From: Halogranum gelatinilyticum
GTDB lineage: Archaea; Halobacteriota; Halobacteria; Halobacteriales; Haloferacaceae
Assembly: GCF_900103715.1 (NCBI RefSeq)
Contig: NZ_FNHL01000001.1
Span: forward strand, 973,295 to 1,037,294
Direction of reading: 5' to 3'
DNA length: 64,000 nt
The first letter of the stretch is position 1, and every line of letters starts with the position of its first letter. Under the pieces are notes generated by a model that was not told the DNA's origin, searched no databases, and saw only the letters and a program-made list of their open reading frames with translations. Positions 41,192 to 49,044 of the stretch are shown one piece after another. Made by a program: the position numbers and the translations under genes.

Positions 41192-42795
41192 TGAGACTCC
41201 GCGTCGACTACCGCGCTAGCCTCAGCCTCGTCGGTACCGTCCTGAAGTATCTCGTGGCCCCGCTCGCCTTCCCGGTCTTCGTCGCGCTCGTCTACGACGA
41301 GACGGTCGTGCCCTTCCTCGTGACGATGGTCGTCACGGCGAGTCTCGGTATCGGGCTGGAACGGCTCCGCCCCGACCCCGACATCCGCGCCCGCGAGGGC
41401 TTCCTGATGGTGGGACTGACCTGGTTCGCCGTCGCCCTCGTCGGCTCGATTCCGTATCTCATCGAGGCCCACGGCATCCCGTTCGTCTTCCCGGCGGTCC
41501 ACCCCCAATCGACGCTCGGCAACCCCGCAAACGCGCTGTTCGAGTCGATGTCCGGCTTCACGACGACCGGCGCGACCGTCCTCGGCGACATCTCCTTCGA
41601 GACCCACACCCGCGGTATCATGATGTGGCGACAGCTGACTCAGTGGCTCGGCGGGATGGGGATCGTCGTCCTCGCGGTCGCCATCCTCCCCGAACTCTCG
41701 GTCGGTGGCGCGCAGCTGATGGACGCCGAGGCACCCGGCCCCGGCATCGAGAAGCTCACCCCGCGCATCGCCGAGACGGCGCGCGCGCTCTGGGGTGCGT
41801 ATCTCGGCTTCACCGTCCTCGAAGCGCTTCTCCTCTACGGACTCTACCTCACCGGCGTCGACCCGGCGATGAACGCCTACAACGCCGTCGCCCACGCGCT
41901 GACGACGATGCCGACCGGCGGGTTCTCGCCCGAGGCACGGAGTATCGAGGCCTTCTCGGCCGCAGCGCAGTGGATCATCATCCCGTTCATGATCGCGGCG
42001 GGGACCAACTTCGCGCTCTTCTGGCACGCGCTCACCGGCGACACCGAGCGGCTCTTCCGCGACACGGAGTTCCGGTTCTACATCGGCGTGATGGGGACGC
42101 TCACGGCGATCCTCGCCGGACTGCTGTTCGTCGGTGCGGGGTTCGTCACGCAGGCACCGACGAACGGGACTTTCGACGCGGCCTATCTCGCGGAGTACAC
42201 GAGCCGCATCACCATGCAGGTCGAGCCGTCGATACGGCAGTCGCTGTTCCAGATCGTCTCCATCGTGACGACGACCGGCTACGCGAGTATGGACTTCAAC
42301 GCGTGGAGCGCGCCAGCGCAGTACGTGCTGCTCTTCGCGATGTTCATCGGTGGCTCGGCGGGGTCGACCGGTGGTGCGGTGAAGATCGTCCGCTGGTACG
42401 TCATCCTCAAATCCATCCGTCGTGAGCTGTTCACGACCGCCCACCCCGAGGCCGTCCGGCCCGTGAGACTCGGCGGCCGCGCGCTCGACGAGCGTGCCCT
42501 CCGCGGCATCTACGCCTTCACGCTGCTCTACCTCGTGCTCTTCTTCGTCTCGGCGGGCGTCATCTTCCTCGATGCGGTCCGCGTCGGTCTCGACGTCTCC
42601 ATCCTGGAGACGTTGAGCGCGTCGGCCTCGACTATCGGCAACGTCGGGCCGGGCTTCGGCATCCTCGGCCCGATGGGCGGCTATCTCGCCTTCTCGAACT
42701 TCTCGAAGGTCTACATGGCGTTCCTGATGTGGATCGGTCGCCTGGAGATCCTGCCCGTGCTCGTGCTGTTGACGCCCGAGTACTGGCGGCGGTAA
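41191..42795 (+). CDS. trkH: Trk potassium uptake channel subunit TrkH
   Basis: A 534-aa K+ translocating subunit with four membrane-pore-membrane repeats. The selectivity-filter glycines are in ESMSGFTTTGATV, TTMPTGGFS, VSIVTTTGYAS and STIGNVGPGFG. The loop FIGGSAGSTGGAVKI in repeat 3/4 is also typical. The GTG start gives VRLRVDYRASLSLVG, the usual N-terminus. It forms a unit with trkA upstream. Confidence 0.95.
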   Translation: MRLRVDYRASLSLVGTVLKYLVAPLAFPVFVALVYDETVVPFLVTMVVTASLGIGLERLRPDPDIRAREGFLMVGLTWFAVALVGSIPYLIEAHGIPFVFPAVHPQSTLGNPANALFESMSGFTTTGATVLGDISFETHTRGIMMWRQLTQWLGGMGIVVLAVAILPELSVGGAQLMDAEAPGPGIEKLTPRIAETARALWGAYLGFTVLEALLLYGLYLTGVDPAMNAYNAVAHALTTMPTGGFSPEARSIEAFSAAAQWIIIPFMIAAGTNFALFWHALTGDTERLFRDTEFRFYIGVMGTLTAILAGLLFVGAGFVTQAPTNGTFDAAYLAEYTSRITMQVEPSIRQSLFQIVSIVTTTGYASMDFNAWSAPAQYVLLFAMFIGGSAGSTGGAVKIVRWYVILKSIRRELFTTAHPEAVRPVRLGGRALDERALRGIYAFTLLYLVLFFVSAGVIFLDAVRVGLDVSILETLSASASTIGNVGPGFGILGPMGGYLAFSNFSKVYMAFLMWIGRLEILPVLVLLTPEYWRR

Positions 42796-42804
42796 GGTCG
42801 CCCC

Positions 42805-43320
42805 TTAGTCCAGCGGTGCTTCGAGTCGGCTGACGTCGACCCGGAGTTCGGTACCGTCGCCGTCAGCGTCGACCGCGCTGACTACCCCGGTCACAGCGAG
42901 GCGGGCGCACGGCGTCGGCCCGACGATGACGGGGTCGCCGACGTCGAGACGCGCCGTCTGTCCTCGAACGTGGACGACCGCCGTACAGCGGTCCGGCCGA
43001 TTGACGTCGGTGAACCGGACCCGTTCGACGACGGACTCGACGCGGTCGTGCTCGCGGGTCACTGTGAGGGACGCGTCGGTGTCGAGTCGCTGGTCGTCCA
43101 GCTCCTCGTAGGCCTTCGCCGTCGGGCTGTAGCCGCCTTTCGCCCCGGGCACCGCTTCCACCAGCCCGAGTGCCTTCAGCGTCCCCATCTGCTGGCTGAC
43201 GTTTGATCGGTGTTGGTCGGTGCGTTCGGCCAATTCCGCGCCGCTCACCGGGTAGTCACGCTCCCCGTAGTTGTCCAGTAGTGCCCCGAGAAGTCCGACG
43301 TCTCGGCTCGTCAGGTTCAT
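42805..43320 (-). CDS. Winged-helix transcriptional regulator next to the Trk genes
   Basis: A 171-aa protein. The N-terminal 70 residues form a winged helix (SRDVGLLGALLDNYGERDYPVSGAELAERTDQHRSNVSQQ region, with wing GLVEAVPGAKGGYS) like Rrf2/MarR-type regulators. The C-terminal half (from about 85) is beta-rich and contains VHVRGQTARLDVGDPVIVGP, resembling a small ligand-binding barrel. No Fe-S cysteine cluster is present. The ATG at 43320 was chosen over an upstream start because the N-terminal extension is not conserved-looking. It is convergent with trkH and divergent from the zinc-ribbon microprotein. Control of potassium genes is a guess from position. Confidence 0.75.
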   Translation of the reverse strand: MNLTSRDVGLLGALLDNYGERDYPVSGAELAERTDQHRSNVSQQMGTLKALGLVEAVPGAKGGYSPTAKAYEELDDQRLDTDASLTVTREHDRVESVVERVRFTDVNRPDRCTAVVHVRGQTARLDVGDPVIVGPTPCARLAVTGVVSAVDADGDGTELRVDVSRLEAPLD

Positions 43321-43446
43321 AGTCTGCTGTCGTCTCGGCGTATCGCCGTCGACATGGACGGCCGTTTGCGGCGGGCGCATATAACGCTAGTCGATTAACA
43401 CAATATCCAACACTATGTGATTATATGTCCCTTATATGATTAAGTC

Positions 43447-43461
43447 AATATTATAATAACG
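43447..43461 (+). promoter_or_regulatory. AT-rich promoter of the zinc-ribbon microprotein gene
   Basis: The stretch from 43385 to 43462 is the most AT-rich intergenic DNA of the window outside the origin. AATATTATAATAA is a good TATA candidate about 35 nt before the ATG at 43493. Upstream, TTATATG occurs twice as a direct repeat (about 43422-43428 and 43432-43438), a possible binding site. Confidence 0.45.
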
Positions 43462-43492
43462 TTCATACGGCTCGGTCCATCCACAGTAGATA

Positions 43493-43618
43493 ATGGCAAC
43501 CACCAACCCCACCGTCACGACGTACCAGTGCCCCAAATGTCCCGGTGCAGTCTCCGAAGTCCACGGTTCGTGGGGCTGTACCGACTGCGGCTACGCCCCC
43601 CCGCACGGCGCGGACTGA
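43493..43618 (+). CDS. 41-aa zinc-ribbon microprotein
   Basis: The frame reads MATTNPTVTTYQCPKC and continues to end in APPHGAD. Two cysteine pairs (Cys-Pro-Lys-Cys at residues 13-16 and Cys-Thr-Asp-Cys at 29-32) make a zinc ribbon. Codons are almost all GC-ending, like real genes here, although it is surrounded by AT-rich DNA. Haloarchaea encode many such small CPxCG zinc-finger proteins, several with effects on swarming or biofilm. The function of this one is unknown. Confidence 0.75.
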   Translation: MATTNPTVTTYQCPKCPGAVSEVHGSWGCTDCGYAPPHGAD

Positions 43619-44017
43619 CGCATCGAGCGACCGTCCAGCGACGAACCGCCTCCGTTCTCGACCCACACCTCCATTCTTCGCGCTTCGGTAGGTCATCCTT
43701 CGCCTCCGACCCTCAGTGTGCTGTCCGGTCGTTCGTCCGCCTCGTGTTACTTGGGCCGTCGAGTCTAGTTCGGCTGCCACTCGTGGTGACTGCCGAAGCA
43801 CACCGAGACCCCGCCCTGCACCACGCCGCCCCGCACAGCACAGCCACGTCCTCCCCAGCCGATTCGTTCCGTTCCTCGCTCGCTTCGCTCGCTGTGGTAC
43901 TCACTCATCCCTCACGCGACGCGGCGACGCCGTCGCGTCGCCAGCGCGCGCCGGACCGGCTGTGTCGTCTGGTGGTTCTCCTTCAACGTCCAATCAGGAG
44001 TCTGTGGGGTGCAGAGT
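43619..44017. other. Intergenic region downstream of trkH2, containing a dispersed repeat
   Basis: No gene is supported in 399 bases. Its right part (43841-43954) is one copy of a dispersed non-coding element listed separately. The rest is pyrimidine-rich on the plus strand with no clear structure. Confidence 0.6.
43841..43954 (-). repeat. Dispersed non-coding element, copy A
   Basis: Read on the minus strand it has three conserved blocks. Block 1 is CCGGCGCGCGCTGGC (43940-43954). Block 2 is GAGGGATGAGTGAGT (43899-43913). Block 3 (43841-43866) starts CGAATCGGCTGGGG and ends ACGTGGCTG. Block 1 and block 2 are separated by a perfect 8-bp hairpin (ACGCGACG/CGTCGCGT). It begins 63 nt after the trkH2 stop codon in the direction of transcription. 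Copy B lies at 59257-59356. Confidence 0.8.
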
Positions 44018-45664
44018 TCAGGGTTCCAGTCCGTAGAGCAGGCCACGCGCGAAGACCAGCACCGGGATGATCTCCAGGCGGCCGATCCACATATTGAGCA
44101 GAAACATCGCTTCGGCGACGACCGGCATCTCGGGACCGGTGATGCCCGTCGAGAGACCGACGTTGCCCTGCGCGCTCGCCACTTCGAACAGCGCGTCGGC
44201 GTAGCTGAAGTCTGGTCCGGCGACGTTGACGAGCAGCAGACTGCTCGCACAGAGCAGGCCGACCCAGAGCAGGCTGACGATGGCCGCCTCGCTGAACTCC
44301 CGTTCCATCTCGTCGCGCGAGAGCCGCCGACCGTCCATGTTCAGGCTGACGACGGCGTTCGCGGGGAGGAAGACGCGGGCGAACTGCCATTTGATGCCGC
44401 GGCCGATGGTGTAGGCGCGGATGACTTTGATGCCGCCAACGGTGCTCCCCGCGGCACCGCCGAGCGTCATCGCCGCCGCGAGAATCAGCTTCCCGCCGTC
44501 GGCCCAGCGGCCGATGGGAGCCGACTGAAAGCCCGTACACGAGAGGGCGCTGACGAACTGGAACGTCGAGTCCCGAACCGCATCGACCTGTGCCGCCGAG
44601 AAGCCGAGTGCCGAGAGACCGAAGTAGTCCGCCGTCCCCTGAAACCCGTCCGTGAGCGCGACGACGTTCTGCGCCGACAGCAGGAGGACGCCCACCCCGA
44701 GCAGGGCGAACAGCCAGCGCGTCTGGAGGTCCGAGACGAGCTGCGAGAGGTCGCGGTCGCGGAGGACGGCGTAGTGGACCGGGAAGGCGATAGCTCCGAG
44801 CGTCATGACGGGCAGGAGGAGCGTCTCGATGAGCGGCGAGTCGTAGGTCGCAATGGAGTTGTCGGTGACGCTGAACCCGCCGGTCGACAGCGCGGTCATC
44901 GCGTGGTTGAGTGCCTGCCAGCCGACTTCCCAGAGCGGGAGGTTCGCGCCGTATGAGGTCAGGCGGATGGCGACGAACAGCGCGGCCACCGAGGCGAGCG
45001 TGTAGAGCACGAAGATCTTCCAGACCGTCCGGACCGTCGAGACGATGCTCGGATGGATCTTCTCCTCGCGCGCCTCGCTGCGGTAGAGCGCGTAGGAACC
45101 GGACCCCGGACGGGCGAGGATGGAGACGGTGAGGACGATGACGCCGACACCGCCGACCCACTGGACGAGCGACCGCCACCACTGGAACGCCCTCGGCAGA
45201 CTGGGTTCGGTCGTCGCCATCGTCAGCCCGCTGCCGGTCCAGCCGGACATCGACTCGAACAGCGCGTGCAGCGGGTCGCGGAAGACGGCGAGACTCGACA
45301 CGTCGACGCCGCCGCGCGCGCCGTACGCGGCCAGGAGTTCGGGCGGCGTGAGATACGCCCCGAAGAGGAGGGGCAGCCCGCCGAAGACGGCGACCGTGAA
45401 CCAGCCCGCGGCGGCGATGATCATCCCGTGTTTCATCACCGGCTGGGGAGCCTCGGCGAACGCCCGCCGGGCACCGAGACCGACGGCCGCCGTGAGACCG
45501 CCGGCGACGAGGAACGCGAGCGCGGCGTACCACTCCCGGAAGACGAGGGCGACGAGGACAGAAACGGTCATCAGGAGTGCCTCCATCGCGAGCAGCGAGC
45601 CGACGTCGCGGGCGATGGTCGCGAGGTCCTCGGGGACGCCCGCGACGGTCCGTCGCCGGGCCAT
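44018..45664 (-). CDS. trkH: Trk potassium uptake channel subunit TrkH (second copy)
   Basis: A 548-aa K+ channel subunit. Filter regions are ESMSGWTGSGLTM, TALSTGGFSVTDN, VSALSCTGFQS and EVASAQGNVGLSTG, and LGGAAGSTVGGIKV is the conserved repeat-3/4 loop. Its sequence is clearly different from the first TrkH, so it is a paralog rather than a recent duplicate. Its start overlaps the trkA2 stop by 1 nt. Confidence 0.94.
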   Translation of the reverse strand: MARRRTVAGVPEDLATIARDVGSLLAMEALLMTVSVLVALVFREWYAALAFLVAGGLTAAVGLGARRAFAEAPQPVMKHGMIIAAAGWFTVAVFGGLPLLFGAYLTPPELLAAYGARGGVDVSSLAVFRDPLHALFESMSGWTGSGLTMATTEPSLPRAFQWWRSLVQWVGGVGVIVLTVSILARPGSGSYALYRSEAREEKIHPSIVSTVRTVWKIFVLYTLASVAALFVAIRLTSYGANLPLWEVGWQALNHAMTALSTGGFSVTDNSIATYDSPLIETLLLPVMTLGAIAFPVHYAVLRDRDLSQLVSDLQTRWLFALLGVGVLLLSAQNVVALTDGFQGTADYFGLSALGFSAAQVDAVRDSTFQFVSALSCTGFQSAPIGRWADGGKLILAAAMTLGGAAGSTVGGIKVIRAYTIGRGIKWQFARVFLPANAVVSLNMDGRRLSRDEMEREFSEAAIVSLLWVGLLCASSLLLVNVAGPDFSYADALFEVASAQGNVGLSTGITGPEMPVVAEAMFLLNMWIGRLEIIPVLVFARGLLYGLEP

Positions 45665-46347
45665 CAGTTGTCGTCCTCGTAGTGGCCGAAGACGTCGGTC
45701 ACCTCCGGCGTCGCGCCCGTCTCCGAGTAGACCGTCAGCAGGTCGCCGACGTGGATCTCGGTCCCCCCGCGTGGCGTGACGGGATTGCCCTCGCCGTTAC
45801 GCTCGACGGCGACGATGAGCATCTCGTCGCCGAGCAGCCCCTCCGAGGCGGCCTCCTGAATCGTCAGGCCCGCGACGGGGGCGTCGTCGCCGACGGTGAT
45901 CTCGAAGACCTCCGCGTCGTCGCCGATGCGCATGTAGTCGACGATGGAGGGCCGCTTGACCGCGCGGTAGAGATATTCGGCGATGAGGCTCTGTGGGTTC
46001 TCCATCGTGTTGACGCCGATACGCCGAAAGAGTGCCATATGGTCGGGGTTGTGGACGACCGAGACGATCGTCGGCACCTCCAACTCCTTCCCGAGGAGAC
46101 AGACCATGATGTTCGTGGCGTCCTGGTCGGTCGTCGAGATGAGCGCGTCGGCGCGGTCTGCGCCCGCGTCGGTGAGCGTGTCCTTGACCGTGGCGTCGTC
46201 GTTGATGACGAGACAGTCGAACGCCTTCGACGCCCGCTCGGCCTTCTCCTCGTCGCGCTCGATGACGACGACCTCGTTGCCGCCGGCGGTGGCGATCTCG
46301 ATGAGTGGCGTCCCGATGTTGCCAGCCCCGACGATGACGATGTACAT
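45664..46347 (-). CDS. trkA: Trk potassium uptake regulatory subunit TrkA (single RCK module)
   Basis: A 227-aa RCK protein. The NAD-binding IVIVGAGNIGTPLIE is at the N-terminus with the acidic end VVVIERDEEKAE. A TrkA-C domain follows at about 140-220 (EVFEITVGDDAPVAGLTIQEA). It has one RCK module, half of the first TrkA, so it would assemble as an octameric ring from single modules. The ATG at 46347 (MYIVIVGAGN) was chosen over an upstream frame of poor quality. It is coupled to trkH2. Confidence 0.94.
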   Translation of the reverse strand: MYIVIVGAGNIGTPLIEIATAGGNEVVVIERDEEKAERASKAFDCLVINDDATVKDTLTDAGADRADALISTTDQDATNIMVCLLGKELEVPTIVSVVHNPDHMALFRRIGVNTMENPQSLIAEYLYRAVKRPSIVDYMRIGDDAEVFEITVGDDAPVAGLTIQEAASEGLLGDEMLIVAVERNGEGNPVTPRGGTEIHVGDLLTVYSETGATPEVTDVFGHYEDDN

Positions 46348-46496
46348 CTCAGCCGTGGCTGCGCGGGGCGGTCGGGAAAAAGTACCGTTCGGCCGCGTCG
46401 CCCCCACGCAGTCGACCGCTGCCACTCGGTTCCAGACCGTGTGACCGACTCGCCCGGGCAGAAGAAATATACGTTGGCTGTCAGTAGTTCCGGCCG

Positions 46497-46835
46497 ATGC
46501 CCTCCACTACTCGGAAGACGCCGCTCGGACTGAAGGTGATCGTCGCGCTCGGCCTCATCGGCGCGCTGTTGAGCACGCTCGGCGCGCTCGGTTTGATGGG
46601 GACCGGTTCCACTGGTCTCGTCATCGGTCTCGCGTTGCTGGTGTTCACGGCCATCCGCGTCGTCATCCTGTTCGGCCTCATCTCGCTGTCGCCGTGGGCG
46701 TGGAAGGCCGGGGTGGCACTCTACACGCTCGCGGCCGTGGTCGACCTGCTGCGTGTCGACATCCTCGGACTGCTCATCTCGCTGCTCATCGCGGCCTACA
46801 TCTACAGCCAGAAGGACCTGTTCCGCCGCTACTGA
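46497..46835 (+). CDS. Small polytopic membrane protein of unknown function
   Basis: A 112-aa protein with three to four hydrophobic helices (about residues 12-33, 38-60, 64-82 and 86-103) and a short basic C-terminus (KDLFRRY). It is not recognised. The length, start (MPSTTRKTPLGLK) and GC-rich codons support a real gene. It is divergent from trkA2. A degenerate tandem repeat begins in its last codons. Confidence 0.7.
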   Translation: MPSTTRKTPLGLKVIVALGLIGALLSTLGALGLMGTGSTGLVIGLALLVFTAIRVVILFGLISLSPWAWKAGVALYTLAAVVDLLRVDILGLLISLLIAAYIYSQKDLFRRY

Positions 46836-46907
46836 CGGTTCCGCCGCTACCGACGTTCCTGCCGCTACCGATCTTTCCGCTGTTACAGACGTTCCTGCAG
46901 TCGCGGG
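46821..46907 (+). repeat. Degenerate tandem repeat (about 17-19 bp) at the gene end
   Basis: Five decaying units start at 46821, 46839, 46856, 46875 and 46892. The first three share TTCC(T)GCCGCTAC and the last two are more diverged. The first unit encodes the last residues and stop codon of the membrane protein, so slippage here would change its C-terminus. Confidence 0.55.
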
Positions 46908-47254
46908 CGGCCGCCATCGCCCCGCCCGCCCGTTCTTGTTGATGAGCCGACATTGAGCGGCATCACACACCGCAGCCGACAGTCTTATGCATATTGCACT
47001 ACTCACCCAATACGACGCTTCGTTCTTGGAGGGCCGAAGCGTCAGCGGGGACCAATGGCGACCGGCTGAGTATTTTCAGCCCACCGTCGCCACTCTCTTA
47101 GGAAACTACACTCCGAGCGACCGCGCCGTCGTCGTCCACTGACGAACCACTGGTGAGCGGCGGCACCGTCGCTCTCGCTCGGTGTTCCGACCTGCAGTGA
47201 CGACCAGAAGACCAGACCGAGAGAAAGACTGCCAGCGACGCGACTACGACGCGA
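46836..47254. other. Convergent intergenic region with a hairpin-rich segment
   Basis: A 419-base gap between two convergent genes. It holds the tandem repeat above, a TATA-like patch (TTATGCATATTG, 46985-46996) and the hairpin segment listed next. The right half (47110-47254) shows no feature that I can name. Confidence 0.6.
47012..47100 (+). ncRNA. Candidate structured small RNA
   Basis: Two strong hairpins lie in tandem. The first is a perfect 9-bp stem, GACGCTTCG (47014-47022) with CGAAGCGTC (47035-47043), around a 12-nt loop. The second has an outer stem GGCGAC/GTCGCC (47057-47062 with 47086-47091) and an inner stem GGCTGA/TCAGCC (47064-47069 with 47076-47081). A TATA-like box stands about 20-25 nt upstream. 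Strand assignment follows that box. It does not match tRNA, 5S, SRP, RNase P or a clear C/D or H/ACA guide. Confidence 0.35.
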
Positions 47255-48529
47255 TTACTGTTCGACCGCGCTCGCGGCGCGGATGATAGTCTCTTCGCCG
47301 AACTTCGGCCCGATGAGCTGGAGCCCGACGGGGAGGCCGTCGGTCTCGCCCGCGGGCACCGAGACGGCGGGGAGGTTCGCGAGGTTCACCGGCACCGTGT
47401 TGGCGTCGGCGAGATACATCTGCAGCGGGTCGTCGAGACTCTCGCCGAGTTCGAACGGCGGGACCGGCATCGTCGGCGACGCCAGCACGTCGACGTCGGC
47501 GAACGCCTCGTCGAAGTCCTGTTTGATCCAGGCGCGGGCGTCCTGTGCCTTCGAGTAGTACTTGTCGTGGTAGCCGGCCGAGAGGGCGTAGGTCCCGAGG
47601 AGGACACGGCGTTTGACTTCCGCGCCGAAGCCCTCTTCGCGGGCTTTCGCGAACGACTCGTTCCAGTTGCCCTCGTAGCCGCCGGATTTCCCGTAGCGCA
47701 CGCCGTCGAAGCGTGCGAGGTTCGAGGAGGCCTCGGACATCGCGATGACGTAGTAGGCCTGCACCGCGTGGTCGACGGAGGGAAGCGAGACTTCCTCGTA
47801 GGTCGCACCCTGCTCTTCCAGTTCGGCGATGGCGTCCCAGAACGCCTCGACGACACCCTCGTCCGCGCCCTCGACGAGTTCCGTCGGGACGCCGATGGTG
47901 AGACCGTCGACGTCGCCGTCGGCCGCGCTCGCGTAGTCGGAGTCGGCACCCTCCTCGCGGGTCGTCCCGTCGTGTTCGTCCGGTCCCGCGATGACGTCGA
48001 GGAACGCCGCGGCCTCCTCGACGGTCGGGGCGATGGGGCCGATCTGTTCCAGCGAGTTGGCGTAGGCGACGAGCCCGTAGCGGGAGACCAGCCCGTACGT
48101 GGGCTTGATGCCGACGACGCCACAGAACGCGGCGGGACAGCGGATGGAGCCACCTGTGTCCGAGCCGAGGGCGAGGTCGGCCTCACCTGCGGCGACGGCG
48201 GCGGCACTGCCACCGGAGGAGCCGCCGGGGACGCGCGAGGTGTCGACCGGGTTCTTCGTCGGGCCGTAGGCCGAGGTCTCGGTCGTGGTGCCCATCCCGA
48301 ACTCGTCCATGTTGGCCTTGCCAGCGATGGACGCACCGGCTTCCTTCAGCCGTTCGACGACCGTTGCGTCGTACGGCGGGACGTAATCCTCCAGCATGGC
48401 GGACCCGCAGGTCGTCCGGAGCCCCTTCGTGGAGATGTTGTCCTTGACGGCGACGGACTTCCCCGACAGGGGACCGTCGCCTTCGCTCTCGACCGTCTCG
48501 TCGGTGATGAAGACGTTGAGGTCGCTCAT
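47255..48529 (-). CDS. gatA: Aspartyl/glutamyl-tRNA amidotransferase subunit A
   Basis: GatA is the glutaminase subunit that supplies ammonia to convert Asp-tRNA(Asn) or Glu-tRNA(Gln) to the amide. The amidase-signature Ser-cisSer-Lys triad is visible. Lys is in SVAVKDNISTKG near residue 28, and the serines are in GGSSGGSAAAVAAG and ALGSDTGGSIRCPAAFCG. The length of 424 aa is slightly short compared with bacterial GatA (about 480). It overlaps gatC by 4 nt. gatB is not in the window. Confidence 0.95.
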   Translation of the reverse strand: MSDLNVFITDETVESEGDGPLSGKSVAVKDNISTKGLRTTCGSAMLEDYVPPYDATVVERLKEAGASIAGKANMDEFGMGTTTETSAYGPTKNPVDTSRVPGGSSGGSAAAVAAGEADLALGSDTGGSIRCPAAFCGVVGIKPTYGLVSRYGLVAYANSLEQIGPIAPTVEEAAAFLDVIAGPDEHDGTTREEGADSDYASAADGDVDGLTIGVPTELVEGADEGVVEAFWDAIAELEEQGATYEEVSLPSVDHAVQAYYVIAMSEASSNLARFDGVRYGKSGGYEGNWNESFAKAREEGFGAEVKRRVLLGTYALSAGYHDKYYSKAQDARAWIKQDFDEAFADVDVLASPTMPVPPFELGESLDDPLQMYLADANTVPVNLANLPAVSVPAGETDGLPVGLQLIGPKFGEETIIRAASAVEQ

Positions 48530-48804
48530 GACACCCGTGGTCCCTTGAAGAAGCCGTCCTCGGTCTCGGCGGCGTTCGAGAGCGCTTCCTCCTGCGTGAG
48601 GCCCTCACGGACCTCGTCGGGGCGCATCACGTTTACGAGGTCGGACTCGCGCTCGACCTCCGGCACGTCGTCGAGGGCGTCGAAATACTCCAGAATGTCG
48701 GCGAACTGCGTGGCGAACGCTTCGACTTCGTCGTCGTCGAGGTCCACCCGCGCCAGTTCGGCGACGTGACGCACCTCGTCTGCGTCAACGCGGGATTGAG
48801 TCAT
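48526..48804 (-). CDS. gatC: Aspartyl/glutamyl-tRNA amidotransferase subunit C
   Basis: A 92-aa subunit that wraps around GatA and stabilises the complex. It has the family pattern VRHVAELARVDLDDDEVEAFATQF, then YFDALDDVPEVE, with a C-terminal DGFFKGPRVS. The ATG at 48804 (MTQSRVDADE) was chosen because the upstream frame is unlike GatC. It is the first gene of the gatCA unit. Confidence 0.94.
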   Translation of the reverse strand: MTQSRVDADEVRHVAELARVDLDDDEVEAFATQFADILEYFDALDDVPEVERESDLVNVMRPDEVREGLTQEEALSNAAETEDGFFKGPRVS

Positions 48805-49044
48805 ACTTCGTGGTGGCCGCGGACCGGGAGTAAGAGTTTCGGTGCGGGTCCAGCGCGCCCGTCCGCTCTCTCGTCGGTGCTTCTGCGTGGGGTGTGTGGC
48901 CCCGGTGGGAACGGTGTGTGACTCGTTGCCGGCTTGGTCGCGCGCGTGCACAGGGCCATCACCATTAAGTGAAATCCGCCGCTACAATTGGATGCGTAAA
49001 ACCAGAGAGACCCTTCTCTCCCACCCCCCTCCCCATCCATTACA

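Noticed and set aside
46988-47143. 51-codon frame beginning MHIALLTQYDAS inside the candidate small RNA
   Set aside because: About a third of its third positions are A or T, unlike real genes here, and the ATG falls inside the TATA-like box. The hairpins explain the region better, though a decayed gene fragment remains possible.
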